A DNA stretch of 64,000 nt from assembly GCA_964526735.1 (NCBI GenBank), contig CAZGLO010000007.1:1-64000 (forward strand), in the 5' to 3' direction. This DNA comes from JAAUSY01 sp964526735 (GTDB lineage: Bacteria; Chloroflexota; Chloroflexia; Chloroflexales; Chloroflexaceae). Below the pieces are notes generated by a model, which had not been told where the DNA came from, ran no database searches, and worked only from the letters and a program-made list of their open reading frames with translations. The translations under genes and the position numbers were made by a program. This document shows positions 7,220 to 15,483 of this stretch, in pieces (position 1 is the stretch's first letter; each line of letters begins with the position of its first letter).

Positions 7220-8527
7220 ATGAGTATCAAATCGGATCGCTGGATACGGAATATGGCGCTCGAACACCAGATGATTGAGCCGTTTGTGGATCAACAGGTA
7301 CGTTCGGGGGTGATTTCCTATGGCCTCTCGTCATATGGCTACGATATGCGGGTGACGGATGAATTTAAGGTATTTACCAATGTGTTTAATGTGATTGTTG
7401 ACCCCAAAAACTTCAATCAGCGATCATTTGTCGATATCAAGGCTGATTATTGCGATATCCCGCCCAACTCATTTGCGTTGGCCCGCTCAGTTGAGTATTT
7501 CCGTATCCCCAGAAATGTTTCCTGCATCGTGATGGGCAAATCGACCTACGCACGCTGCTTCCGCGGCGATACGCGGGTGGCGCTCGTTGACGGAACATCA
7601 GCCACCCTGGAAGATATGGCAACCCGCGCAGAAAAGGGGGAGACGTTTTGGGGCTACAGCATTGGCCGCGATGGCCATCTCCTGGTGACGCGCTTGGAGC
7701 AACCACGCTACATTGGCCGCGACGCGCTCCTACGCATCAAGCTTGACAACGGCAAAGAAATCACCTGTACGCCAGACCACCAGATGATGCTCTGCGACGG
7801 CACGATGGTGATGGCAAATGAGCTTCGCGCTGGCACCTCCCTCATGCCCCTCTACCGCAATGTCAGCCACGGTTTTGAGTATGTCCACCAACCGCTCACG
7901 GGCACTTACCGTCCGACGCATTGGCTGGCGGATGAGTGGAACCTCCGACACAACATCTACCACGATACGCCAACCACCTATCGGCTCCACTATGATGAAA
8001 ATCACCGCAACAACCGGCCAGAGAACATTATGCGGGAGCATAGCAGACACCACGATGTGGTTGCGACAACCACCGACCAGGTAATGGGGCAGACAACCTG
8101 CCTGGCAATTGGCCAAACAATTGACCAAACGATAGATGAAGAGCGAGTACATGTCTTTGCCACGCACCACCCCACTACCACCCTCAATCACAAGGTGGTC
8201 AAGGTCACCGAGCTAAAGGGCGACCACGATGTTTATTGCTTGACGGTGCCGGAAGCGGGGAATTTTGCCCTCGACGCGGGGGTATTTGTGTCAAATTGCG
8301 GCATCATCGTCAATGTAACGCCACTTGAGCCAGAGTGGAGTGGCCACGTGACGATTGAGATAAGCAACACGACCCCGCTCCCCGCCCGCATCTACGCCAA
8401 TGAGGGGATTGGGCAAGTGCTGTTCTTCGAGGGCGATGAACCGTGTGAGCGTTCATACGCCGACAAGAAGGGGAAATATCAGTCGCAAGAGGGGATTGTG
8501 TTGCCGCGTATCGATATAAACTCGTAG
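7220..8527 (+). CDS. dcd: dCTP deaminase precursor containing an intein
   Basis: 435 codons; removing residues 113-359 leaves a 188-residue deaminase of normal length. The N-extein ends in the active-site motif GKSTYAR. The C-extein begins CGIIVNVTPLEPEW and includes TIEISNTTPLP, whose Glu corresponds to the catalytic Glu of Dcd, then YANEGIGQVLFFEGDEP. The enzyme converts dCTP to dUTP, and some relatives also cleave dUTP to dUMP; which applies cannot be decided here. It follows thyX by 20 bp, so both steps toward dTTP are co-expressed. A plausible GAGGAAA ribosome site precedes the ATG. The enzyme can work only after splicing, because the intein interrupts the catalytic motif. Confidence 0.93.
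   Translation: MSIKSDRWIRNMALEHQMIEPFVDQQVRSGVISYGLSSYGYDMRVTDEFKVFTNVFNVIVDPKNFNQRSFVDIKADYCDIPPNSFALARSVEYFRIPRNVSCIVMGKSTYARCFRGDTRVALVDGTSATLEDMATRAEKGETFWGYSIGRDGHLLVTRLEQPRYIGRDALLRIKLDNGKEITCTPDHQMMLCDGTMVMANELRAGTSLMPLYRNVSHGFEYVHQPLTGTYRPTHWLADEWNLRHNIYHDTPTTYRLHYDENHRNNRPENIMREHSRHHDVVATTTDQVMGQTTCLAIGQTIDQTIDEERVHVFATHHPTTTLNHKVVKVTELKGDHDVYCLTVPEAGNFALDAGVFVSNCGIIVNVTPLEPEWSGHVTIEISNTTPLPARIYANEGIGQVLFFEGDEPCERSYADKKGKYQSQEGIVLPRIDINS
7556..8296 (+). other. intein in dCTP deaminase (247 aa, HNH-type homing domain)
   Basis: The intein starts at Cys113 (CFRGDTRVALVDG, block A). Block B is TCTPDHQMML with the usual T-x-x-H. Blocks F/G are DVYCLTVPEAGNFALDAG followed by VFVSN, and the +1 extein residue is Cys. 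Between the splicing blocks, HYDENHRNNRPENI is an HNH-type nuclease motif rather than LAGLIDADG. The penultimate residue is Ser instead of the usual His, a known but minority variant. The insertion point, directly after GKSTYAR, is in the catalytic site. A short internal repeat (GQT...IGQTIDQTID) lies near residue 295. Confidence 0.9.
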
Positions 8528-8542
8528 CTGGACACGCAGAAA

Positions 8543-8594
8543 AGCACGGGGTGACCACAATAGTACAGAAATAGTACAGATACACACCCGTGCT
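8543..8594. terminator. possible bidirectional terminator between dcd and the CcdA-like gene
   Basis: AGCACGGG (8543-8550) pairs with CCCGTGCT (8587-8594) around a long loop holding two copies of ATAGTACAG. On the minus strand the stem is followed by TTTT. It lies in the spacer of two convergent genes. The long loop makes it only moderately convincing. Confidence 0.45.
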
Positions 8595-8622
8595 CCCCTT
8601 TACCATAGGACTTGGTTATTAC

Positions 8623-9522
8623 CTACGGCCCAAAAACACTGTGCTCAACGCCTACCCACCACTGTGTGAGCGGGTTGCCCTGCGCCCACTGTGTGAGGTT
8701 GGTAAGCTGGCCTGTGGCAAGCAGCGCGCCCATAATGATGAGCAATACGCCGCTGGCAATGCTTGTCGTGTGGAGGTAGAGCGTCCACGGGCCAACCTGA
8801 ACATCAAACCCGCGTCCGCGGATAATCGTCCAGAAGCGTGAGCCACTCCCCAAGCGACTGAAGAAGGTCGCCAGGAGGATGAGCGGCATGCCTAGGCCAA
8901 GTGAGTAGATGAAGGAGAGAATGGCCCCTTGGAAGATGGCGATGCCTTCTTGGGCGGCGAGAAGGGTCATAAGTGCCCCCAAGATCGGGCCAATACACGC
9001 CGTCCACCCCAGCGCAAAGGTCGCCCCGTAGAAGTAGGAGCCGACAATGCTTGCGTTTGGGCGTTCTTCCACCTGCGGGCCAGAAAATCCTTTCCCAAGC
9101 AGGCTCATCACCCCAAAGATAATCACGATGATGCCGCCCCAAAACGTCAAGGCGGATTTGTTGGTGAAGAGCGCTGAGCTTACTGCCGTCGCACTTGCGC
9201 CAAGAGCCGTCATGGTGGTGGCAAGCCCCAGGAAAAAGGCGATGGTCATAAAGACAATATTTCGCCGATTGGCTTGAAAGGTAAAAGCAAAGTAGGCCGG
9301 AAGAATGGGGAGGGTGCAGGGCGAAAGAAAGCTCAAAATACCCGCCAAAAAGGCAGGCCCCGCCAGCACCAAAACACTTGCTCCTCCAGCCTGCGTGGGC
9401 GCTGTGCCCCGATTTCCATACAACACCATCGAGATGATTGCCAAGGCAACAACTGCCGCAACGGCAGAGATAATGACCCGGCGATCCCGAAGGAGTCCAC
9501 TCCCCTCTGTATTCGTAGTCAT
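8623..9522 (-). CDS. CcdA/DsbD-type thiol-disulfide membrane transporter
   Basis: 299 residues with an N-terminal helix (VIISAVAAVVALAIISMVLY) and six further membrane helices. The two conserved redox cysteines are visible: one in FLSPCTLPILPAYF (about residue 69) and one in GWTACIGPILGAL (about residue 174). These define the CcdA family, which carries reducing power across the membrane to extracytoplasmic thioredoxin-like proteins, for cytochrome c maturation or disulfide repair. A segment between helices 5 and 6 (RGRGFDVQVGPW) is longer than in minimal CcdA. No thioredoxin partner is adjacent. It is followed by a candidate terminator. Confidence 0.9.
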   Translation of the reverse strand: MTTNTEGSGLLRDRRVIISAVAAVVALAIISMVLYGNRGTAPTQAGGASVLVLAGPAFLAGILSFLSPCTLPILPAYFAFTFQANRRNIVFMTIAFFLGLATTMTALGASATAVSSALFTNKSALTFWGGIIVIIFGVMSLLGKGFSGPQVEERPNASIVGSYFYGATFALGWTACIGPILGALMTLLAAQEGIAIFQGAILSFIYSLGLGMPLILLATFFSRLGSGSRFWTIIRGRGFDVQVGPWTLYLHTTSIASGVLLIIMGALLATGQLTNLTQWAQGNPLTQWWVGVEHSVFGP

Positions 9523-9549
9523 ACCAACAGTTTCCCTATTTTCCTATCT

Positions 9550-9855
9550 CTATTTGCGTTCCGTCTTGGTGGGGAAGCGCGTCCCCTCGCGGCGGAGGGC
9601 GGCGGCTTGGTCATCATCAAGCGGGCTTTCGCCAAAGAAGTAGACAATTTGCTTGGCAATGTCGTAAAGGTAGCGCTGGCGTACCCATTGCCCAAACTTG
9701 CCCATTCTCACCACGTCCATCCGCCAAATCAACTCGGTTTCATTAAACGATTCGCCGACAAGCCACACCCGCTCCTCTTCGTTGAACAAGGTGGCCAATT
9801 TTTGATTGCGCTGCGCCAAAATAGTGGCGTCCGTGCGCGGGTCAATCGTTTGCAT
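9550..9855 (-). CDS. hypothetical protein of 101 residues
   Basis: From the ATG at 9855 the product begins MQTIDPRTDATILAQRNQ and is rich in charged and aromatic residues (FNETELIWRMDVVRMGKFGQWV). It has no membrane segment and no motif I recognise. The frame stays open to 10059, but that stretch is made of short tandem repeats, so the inner start is preferred. It stands 27 bp upstream of the CcdA-like gene on the same strand and may share its transcript. I cannot suggest a function. Confidence 0.6.
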   Translation of the reverse strand: MQTIDPRTDATILAQRNQKLATLFNEEERVWLVGESFNETELIWRMDVVRMGKFGQWVRQRYLYDIAKQIVYFFGESPLDDDQAAALRREGTRFPTKTERK

Positions 9856-9925
9856 GCGTCCGTTCTGCACCGTTTGTACCGTTTGCACCGTGCAGCTCTT
9901 CCTTTCTGGTTGTCTCTCGATCAGA

Positions 9926-9985
9926 GATCGCAACGATATCGCAACGATATCGCAACGATGATCGCAACGATATCGCAACGATATA
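9926..9985. repeat. tandem ATCGCAACGAT repeats (five copies)
   Basis: Five copies of an 11-bp unit containing the palindrome GATATC at the joints, one with a 3-bp insertion. Located upstream of the 101-residue hypothetical gene. Confidence 0.85.
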
Positions 9986-10110
9986 GGAATCAGAACTCCA
10001 TGATGCCATAGACTACGGCCAAGCGCAAGCGGGGAGAGTGGAATAATGAGGAGTTTCATGTGGTTTTGAGGGGGGGAGTAGTGCGATTGCCCTGGCCGTT
10101 TTGCTTTCCG

Positions 10111-10140
10111 TAGACAACGCTCTTATAACCGTGCTATAAT
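10111..10140 (+). promoter_or_regulatory. promoter of tig
   Basis: TAGACA (10111-10116), an 18-bp spacer ending in TGC, and TATAAT (10135-10140). Expected start near 10147, about 93 bases before the GTG start codon. Confidence 0.75.
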
Positions 10141-10239
10141 GACAGCCGCGAATAACCGTTCCATTTCACACGAAAGCCCGCATCGCAGGCAAGACTATAA
10201 GTTAGAGACCAATATCTAGAAAGTAGCGGTAATCTACGA

Positions 10240-11610
10240 GTGAAGGTTACGACAGAGAGACTACCGAACAGCACCCTTGCGTTAGACATAGAACTCGATC
10301 AAGACCAGGTAGACAAGGGATTGAACCGCGCCGCGCAGCGTATCTCCCAAAAATACACGATACCCGGCTTTCGGAAGGGCAAGGCACCACGGTTCATCAT
10401 AGAGAACTACCTTGGCCGGGAGACGGTGCTTGAAGAAGCCACCAGCGACCTAATCAACCGCGCCCTCAAGCAGGTGGTCAAGGAGCAGGAGATTGTACCG
10501 GCAGGCCAGCCGAGTGTCGAATCGATTGAGACGGAGGAGGCCTTCCGTTTCCGGGTGACCATCCCTCTCCCGCCCACGGTGACGCTCAACAACTACCGCG
10601 ATATCCGTGTCCCGCTTGAGGAAAAACCCGTCACCGATCAGATGCGGCAGCACGCCCTTGACATGATCCGCGAAAAGCACGTCGTGCTGCGCGAGCTTGA
10701 GGAGATGCGTCCGGCCAAGGAGGGCGATCAACTCACGCTCAAGCAAGAAGTCTTTGTAGATGGCAAGCACGTCGAAGAGGACGAAGACAAGCAGGTGACC
10801 ACCACCAACGCCGTGCTTGAACCCAACCGGCTGTTGGAGGGGCTATTTGAAGGCCTCAACGGCATAGAGATGAACGAGGTTCGTGAGATTACGGTCACCA
10901 TGCCCGAAGACCACGAAAATGAACAGGTACGCGGCAAAGAAGTTACCTTCAAATTTGAGCTGACCGGCATTCAAGAGCGCGTCCTGCCTGATTGGGATGA
11001 AGTCCCGCGGCTGGAAGACGAGTCGTTTGAGGGCACCACCGATGAATGGCGTCAGACCGTCTACCAAGGGCTGGAAGACTCCGCACGCGCCGCGGCAGAA
11101 AATGGCGTTATCGATGGGTTCCTAGAACAACTGCTTGACAAGGCTGATTTCGATATTGCCGAGGCATCAGTGCGGAGTATGGCCGAAGATATGATGCAAG
11201 AGCAGACACAAAAACTCCAACGATTTGGGGTCACTATCGAGCAGTTCTTGCAATATCAGGGCAAAACACAAGAAGATTTTATCGATGAAATTCGCCCCGA
11301 AGCAGAGCGACGCCTCAAAATCAGCCTTGCAATGATGAATATCGCTTCGGAAGAGGCATTGAATATCACGGCGGAGGACATCGATAAGAAGACAGGGCAG
11401 TTGATACGCGAGAACAACCTGGAAGAGGTTGAGGATGCACGGCAGATCTTGATGAGTGAGTATCGCGAGCAAGTGGTACAAAGCGCGTTGGATGATAAGA
11501 TCCGCGAGCGCATCATCGCTATCGCAATTGGCGAGGCTCCAGAACTGCCCGCCGAAGAGGCTGTGGAAGCAGATACGGTAGAGACATCGGATGTGGCGAG
11601 CGAGTTGTAA
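10240..11610 (+). CDS. tig: trigger factor, ribosome-associated chaperone
   Basis: 456 residues from a GTG, normal length. The N-terminal ribosome-binding domain has TIPGFRKGKAPRFIIENYLG, including the GFRxGKxP signature that contacts the ribosome exit site. A central FKBP-like prolyl-isomerase domain spans about residues 150-240 (VTFKFELTGIQERVLPDW near its end). A helical C-terminal substrate-binding domain follows, with an acidic end. The product folds nascent proteins at the exit tunnel. It comes just before clpP and clpX, the usual tig-clpP-clpX order. clpP has its own promoter, so the three need not be strictly co-transcribed. Confidence 0.95.
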   Translation: MKVTTERLPNSTLALDIELDQDQVDKGLNRAAQRISQKYTIPGFRKGKAPRFIIENYLGRETVLEEATSDLINRALKQVVKEQEIVPAGQPSVESIETEEAFRFRVTIPLPPTVTLNNYRDIRVPLEEKPVTDQMRQHALDMIREKHVVLRELEEMRPAKEGDQLTLKQEVFVDGKHVEEDEDKQVTTTNAVLEPNRLLEGLFEGLNGIEMNEVREITVTMPEDHENEQVRGKEVTFKFELTGIQERVLPDWDEVPRLEDESFEGTTDEWRQTVYQGLEDSARAAAENGVIDGFLEQLLDKADFDIAEASVRSMAEDMMQEQTQKLQRFGVTIEQFLQYQGKTQEDFIDEIRPEAERRLKISLAMMNIASEEALNITAEDIDKKTGQLIRENNLEEVEDARQILMSEYREQVVQSALDDKIRERIIAIAIGEAPELPAEEAVEADTVETSDVASEL

Positions 11611-11717
11611 CAGTCGTAACAGTTGTAACAGTTGTAACATCAACTAGGCGCAGGGGACTGCCGTCTTCAGGCGGCAGGGGAATTTACGGCTCGGATACAA
11701 TAGGCCGAATAAAAAGG

Positions 11718-11746
11718 TTGAACCCGTTATCACCGTGTGGTACACT
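11718..11746 (+). promoter_or_regulatory. promoter of clpP-clpX
   Basis: TTGAAC (11718-11723), a 17-bp spacer and TACACT (11741-11746). The expected start is near 11753, about 80 bases before the clpP ATG. The 5' leader then contains a CTTCGGCCAAG tandem repeat. Confidence 0.65.
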
Positions 11747-11771
11747 ACAAAGAACAGCAGCTTGATCTTTA

Positions 11772-11808
11772 CTTCGGCCAGGCTTCGGCCAAGCTTCGGC
11801 CAAGCCTT
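11772..11808. repeat. tandem CTTCGGCCAAG repeats in the clpP leader
   Basis: Three to four copies of a unit of about 10-11 bp inside the predicted clpP 5' leader. GC-rich units of this kind could fold in the mRNA. Confidence 0.75.
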
Positions 11809-11831
11809 CAAGCAAACGTGTCCCAAGGTGT

Positions 11832-12563
11832 ATGATAGAAAGTAATACGAACCCTATGGACTGGACTTCTCCTTTTACGTTTGACTGGGTATCTCACTAC
11901 CGAAGCGACCGCATCTCCCCGACGGGAGCAACACAACCCGCTTCTTCGCTCATCCCGATGGTTGTTGAGAACACCAACCGTGGTGAGCGGGCGTTTGATA
12001 TCTTTTCCCGTCTTCTGAAGGAACATATCATCATTTTGGGGACACCCATTGATGACCAGGTGGCCAACCTGATTGTGGCACAACTCCTATTTCTCGACCA
12101 CGAAAACCCGGAGCGCGACATTTCGCTCTACATCAACAGCCCGGGTGGGTCAGTCACGGCGGGGTTGGCTATCTACGATACCATGCGCGCTATCCGCGCT
12201 GATGTCATGACCTTCTGCCTTGGGATGGCCGGGAGTATGGCGACCCCGTTGTTGGCGGGCGGTGCCAAAGGCAAACGCTATAGTCTGCCCCACTCTACCA
12301 TCCATATGCACCCTGCCGGCGGTGGGGCGCGGGGGTATGCGCCAGACGTGGAAATCCTTGCGCGGGAGTTGCTCCGTGAGCAGCAGATGGTCCGTGAGCT
12401 GCTGGCACGCGACACCGGACAACCGCTTGAGCGCGTTTCCAAAGACTTTGACCGAGACCTGTTTATGGATCCAGAACAGGCCAAAGAGTATGGGATCATC
12501 GACGAGATCTTAAATCGTGACGATTCGATCCCAGCAAATAACAACAGTGGAACCGAATCGTAA
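11832..12563 (+). CDS. clpP: ClpP protease subunit
   Basis: 243 residues, about 40 longer than E. coli ClpP because of an N-terminal stretch before SSLIPMVVENTNRGERAFD, which may be a propeptide. The catalytic triad is readable: Ser135 in GMAGSMA, His160 in IHMHPAGGG, and Asp in FDRDLFMDPEQAKEYGIID. The substrate-binding INSPGGSVTAG is present. ClpP forms the tetradecameric peptidase fed by ClpX, whose gene starts 14 bp downstream. The active-site context GMAGSMATP differs from the common GQAASMGA, which may indicate a divergent subfamily. Confidence 0.95.
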   Translation: MIESNTNPMDWTSPFTFDWVSHYRSDRISPTGATQPASSLIPMVVENTNRGERAFDIFSRLLKEHIIILGTPIDDQVANLIVAQLLFLDHENPERDISLYINSPGGSVTAGLAIYDTMRAIRADVMTFCLGMAGSMATPLLAGGAKGKRYSLPHSTIHMHPAGGGARGYAPDVEILARELLREQQMVRELLARDTGQPLERVSKDFDRDLFMDPEQAKEYGIIDEILNRDDSIPANNNSGTES

Positions 12564-12576
12564 GTTGGGGTGAAAC

Positions 12577-13986
12577 ATGAATCGTTCTCACAGCAGCAGT
12601 CGTGGAGCCTATGTCTGTTCGTTTTGTGGCCGGGGTCAAGATGAGGTGCGACGATTGATTGCTGGCCCTGGCACGATCTTTATTTGTGATGAGTGTGTGG
12701 AGTTGTGTAGCGCCATTATTGCCGAGGAAGGCGAGCAACAACTCCCAGTACCCCATCCATCTCCCACCTCTGGCCCGGCACATCTCCCTATCCCGCGGCG
12801 GCTGCGTGAGAAACTCGATGCTCATGTGGTTGGCCAAGACCGAGCAAAGGTTATTCTCTCGGTCGCGGTGTATAACCATTACAAGCGGGTTCGTGCCGGT
12901 TCCAAAATCGACGACGTGGAGATTGGGAAGAGCAATATCTTGCTCATTGGCCCGACCGGCTCAGGCAAGACACTGCTCGCACAGACACTCGCTCGCATCT
13001 TAGATGTGCCATTTGCCATTGCAGACGCAACGGCACTCACCGAAGCTGGGTATGTGGGGGAAGATGTGGAGAATATCTTGCTCCGCTTGATCCAATCGGC
13101 TGACGGCGATATCGAACGGGCGCAATCGGGCATCATCTACATTGATGAGATAGACAAGATCGCCCGCAAGACCGACAACCCTTCTATTACGCGGGATGTG
13201 TCGGGTGAAGGCGTGCAACAAGCGCTCCTGAAAATATTGGAGGGTGGCACGGCGCACGTTCCGCCGTTGCCTGGCCGCAAACACCCGCAACAAGAATACA
13301 TCCCCTTCGATACCACGAATGTCCTCTTTATCTGTGGAGGAGCGTTTGAGGGGCTTGAAGAAATCATTGAACAACGGGTGGGCAACAATCACCGGATCGG
13401 GTTCCGGTTGCTGATGCCTGAAAATACCCAACAAAAGGATCATACAGGCGAACCGACACCACACGTGACGCCATCAGCTCAGGAGAGCGAAAGCAAGCTG
13501 AATAAAGAGGAAGAGAGTATCCTCCACAAGCTTGAGAGCAAAGAAGAGGAACTTTCCTCGCAACTGCTTTCGCAAGTCATCCCCGATGATCTGCTGCAAT
13601 ATGGCTTTATCCCTGAGTTTATTGGCCGTATTCCGGTGACAGCCGCACTCAACCCGCTGGACAAAGCGATGATGATGCGCATCCTGACCGAACCGCGCAA
13701 TGCCTTGGTCAAGCAATATAAGAAGATGCTGGCGCTTGACCACGTTGAGCTGGAAGTGACCAACGATGGCCTTGAGGCGATTGTCGACCGGGCGATGGCG
13801 GTGCGCACAGGTGCCCGTGCATTGCGGACGGTGGTCGAAGAGGTGCTGCTCGACGTGATGTATGAAATCCCCTCCCAGGAGCACATTGGGCGCTGTATCA
13901 TCAATGCCGAGGTGGTGCAAAAGCGGGGGCATCCTATTCTTGTCCCGCGGACAGACTACCGCCGCTGCTTTGATGAAGCGGTGTAG
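12577..13986 (+). CDS. clpX: ClpX ATPase, unfoldase partner of ClpP
   Basis: 469 residues. The N-terminal C4 zinc finger reads CSFCGRG...FICDECVELC (residues about 14-45). Walker A is GPTGSGKT (about 125-132), followed by ALTEAGYVGEDVEN and Walker B IIYIDEIDKIA. The IGF-type ClpP-docking loop corresponds to HRIGFRLLMP (about 268-277). An extra charged coiled-coil-like stretch (SESKLNKEEESILHKLESK) follows, longer than in E. coli, then FIPEFIGRIP and sensor 2 TGARALR. It unfolds tagged proteins into ClpP in the cytoplasm and is directly coupled to clpP. Confidence 0.96.
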   Translation: MNRSHSSSRGAYVCSFCGRGQDEVRRLIAGPGTIFICDECVELCSAIIAEEGEQQLPVPHPSPTSGPAHLPIPRRLREKLDAHVVGQDRAKVILSVAVYNHYKRVRAGSKIDDVEIGKSNILLIGPTGSGKTLLAQTLARILDVPFAIADATALTEAGYVGEDVENILLRLIQSADGDIERAQSGIIYIDEIDKIARKTDNPSITRDVSGEGVQQALLKILEGGTAHVPPLPGRKHPQQEYIPFDTTNVLFICGGAFEGLEEIIEQRVGNNHRIGFRLLMPENTQQKDHTGEPTPHVTPSAQESESKLNKEEESILHKLESKEEELSSQLLSQVIPDDLLQYGFIPEFIGRIPVTAALNPLDKAMMMRILTEPRNALVKQYKKMLALDHVELEVTNDGLEAIVDRAMAVRTGARALRTVVEEVLLDVMYEIPSQEHIGRCIINAEVVQKRGHPILVPRTDYRRCFDEAV

Positions 13987-14049
13987 AGGCAAGTGTAGCG
14001 ATATCGGGTATTTTTGGTGTAGAGAGTTGAGAGGGTCGTAGGTACGCTT

Positions 14050-14799
14050 ATGTCCCATCCATACAAGACGATTTCCGAACGGACGCCCAAAGAGCATGTC
14101 CCGCGGCGGGTGTTGGTTGCCGACGACGACCCCGACATTGCCCGGCTCATCCAGGCCACGCTCAAAGATCCGCGGTATGACTATGAAATCGTTGCAGTCG
14201 AGAATGGGGTGGAAGCAATCAAGGCATTTGAGGAAGGGTCGTTCGATATCCTTATCCTCGACGTGATGATGCCGTACGTTGATGGCTTCCAAGTGTGCCA
14301 ACGCATCCGCGAGTCGAGCAACGTCCCGATCATCATGTTGACCTCGCGTGATGGCACTGACGATATTGTTCATGGGTTTGGGCTTGGGGCGGATGATTAC
14401 ATCACCAAGCCGTTCCGCATTCCCGAACTCATCGCGCGGCTTGAGGCTATCTTGCGGCGGGTGGAGGGGCAAAATACCCGTCCTGCTCCGCCCGTCGTGC
14501 GGGTCGGGCCGCTTGAGGTCGATGAACCGCGCCACCGTGTTACCCTGCACGGCAAAGAGATTTCATTGACCCCAATGGAGTTTGAACTCCTCTACTTTTT
14601 GGCGGCCAACCCGGGGATAGCACTCGAACGCGAGCTGCTCTTCCGCGAAGTGTGGAAATATGACTATGTTGGCGAGACCAACCTCGTCGATGTATGTGTG
14701 CGGCGGCTGCGAGAGAAGATTGAGCCAGAGCCATCGCACCCAAAATTCATCAAGACGGTGCGAGGAGTGGGGTATAAACTTGAAGAACCAAAGTCGTAG
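14050..14799 (+). CDS. OmpR/PhoB-family response regulator
   Basis: 249 residues. Receiver domain at about 20-135 with acidic pair DDD near residue 26, phosphoacceptor Asp71 in LILDVMMPYVDG and the conserved Lys in DYITKPFRIPEL. The C-terminal winged helix (about 150-246) has LTPMEFELLYFLAANPG and VDVCVRRLREKIEP, ending in VRGVGYKLEEP. No histidine kinase is next to it, so it is an orphan within this window. It lies 63 bp after clpX and 42 bp before upp and could be read from the clp transcript. What it regulates cannot be told. Confidence 0.93.
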   Translation: MSHPYKTISERTPKEHVPRRVLVADDDPDIARLIQATLKDPRYDYEIVAVENGVEAIKAFEEGSFDILILDVMMPYVDGFQVCQRIRESSNVPIIMLTSRDGTDDIVHGFGLGADDYITKPFRIPELIARLEAILRRVEGQNTRPAPPVVRVGPLEVDEPRHRVTLHGKEISLTPMEFELLYFLAANPGIALERELLFREVWKYDYVGETNLVDVCVRRLREKIEPEPSHPKFIKTVRGVGYKLEEPKS

Positions 14800-14841
14800 G
14801 CAAAGGTGTAGAAGTTCTAGCGTCCTCTGAGCAACCAAACG

Positions 14842-15483
14842 ATGAACCTACCTGAACAAGTGACCATCTCTGAGCATCCGTTGGTGCTGCACAAGCTCAC
14901 CCTGATGCGGAGTAAGATTACGGAGCCGAAGAAGTTTCGTACCTTGCTACGCGAAATCTCGCTCCTTCTCTTTTACGAGGCCACCCAAGACCTCCCTGTC
15001 GCCCCGCTGACCGTCGAAACACCGATGTGTAGCGCGCGGGGGTATGAGGTCGCCCTGCGCATTGGGCTGATGCCCATTTTGCGGGCGGGGTTGGGCATGT
15101 CCGAAGCCGTTCTTGATATTCTTCCTACCGTCCACGTCTGGCACATGGGCATCTACCGCGACCACGATACGCTCGAACCCGTCATCTACTACAAAAACCC
15201 GCCCACGCGCTCCGACATCGAGCTGGCGATTGTGATGGATCCCATGCTGGCGACGGGCGGATCGGCCATCACCGCCGTCGATATCCTCAAGGAGTTTTGG
15301 GGCGCAACCTACATCAAGTTATTGGGCTTGGTGGCGGCCCCTGAGGGCATTCGCGCCCTGATCGATGCCCACCCTGATGTCTCTATCTATGTCGCCTCAG
15401 TCGATGAGGGGCTAGACGAACATGGCTTTGTGGTGCCGGGCCTTGGCGATGCAGGTGATCGGTTGTATGGGACTGCGTGGTAG
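14842..15483 (+). CDS. upp: uracil phosphoribosyltransferase
   Basis: 213 residues, normal length. It salvages uracil to UMP with PRPP. Diagnostic segments are PMCSARGYEVALRIGLMPIL, RAGLGMSEAVLDILP and the PRPP loop VMDPMLATGGSAI (about residues 130-142), with the C-terminal uracil-binding region DEHGFVVPGLGDAGDR. Its stop overlaps the GTG of the next gene by 7 bases, so translation of the two is probably coupled. Confidence 0.96.
   Translation: MNLPEQVTISEHPLVLHKLTLMRSKITEPKKFRTLLREISLLLFYEATQDLPVAPLTVETPMCSARGYEVALRIGLMPILRAGLGMSEAVLDILPTVHVWHMGIYRDHDTLEPVIYYKNPPTRSDIELAIVMDPMLATGGSAITAVDILKEFWGATYIKLLGLVAAPEGIRALIDAHPDVSIYVASVDEGLDEHGFVVPGLGDAGDRLYGTAW

Noticed and set aside
9926..9985. 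repeat cluster as a possible CRISPR array
   Set aside because: Units are 11 bp and directly adjacent with no spacers. The same is true of all repeat arrays in the window; no cas gene is present.
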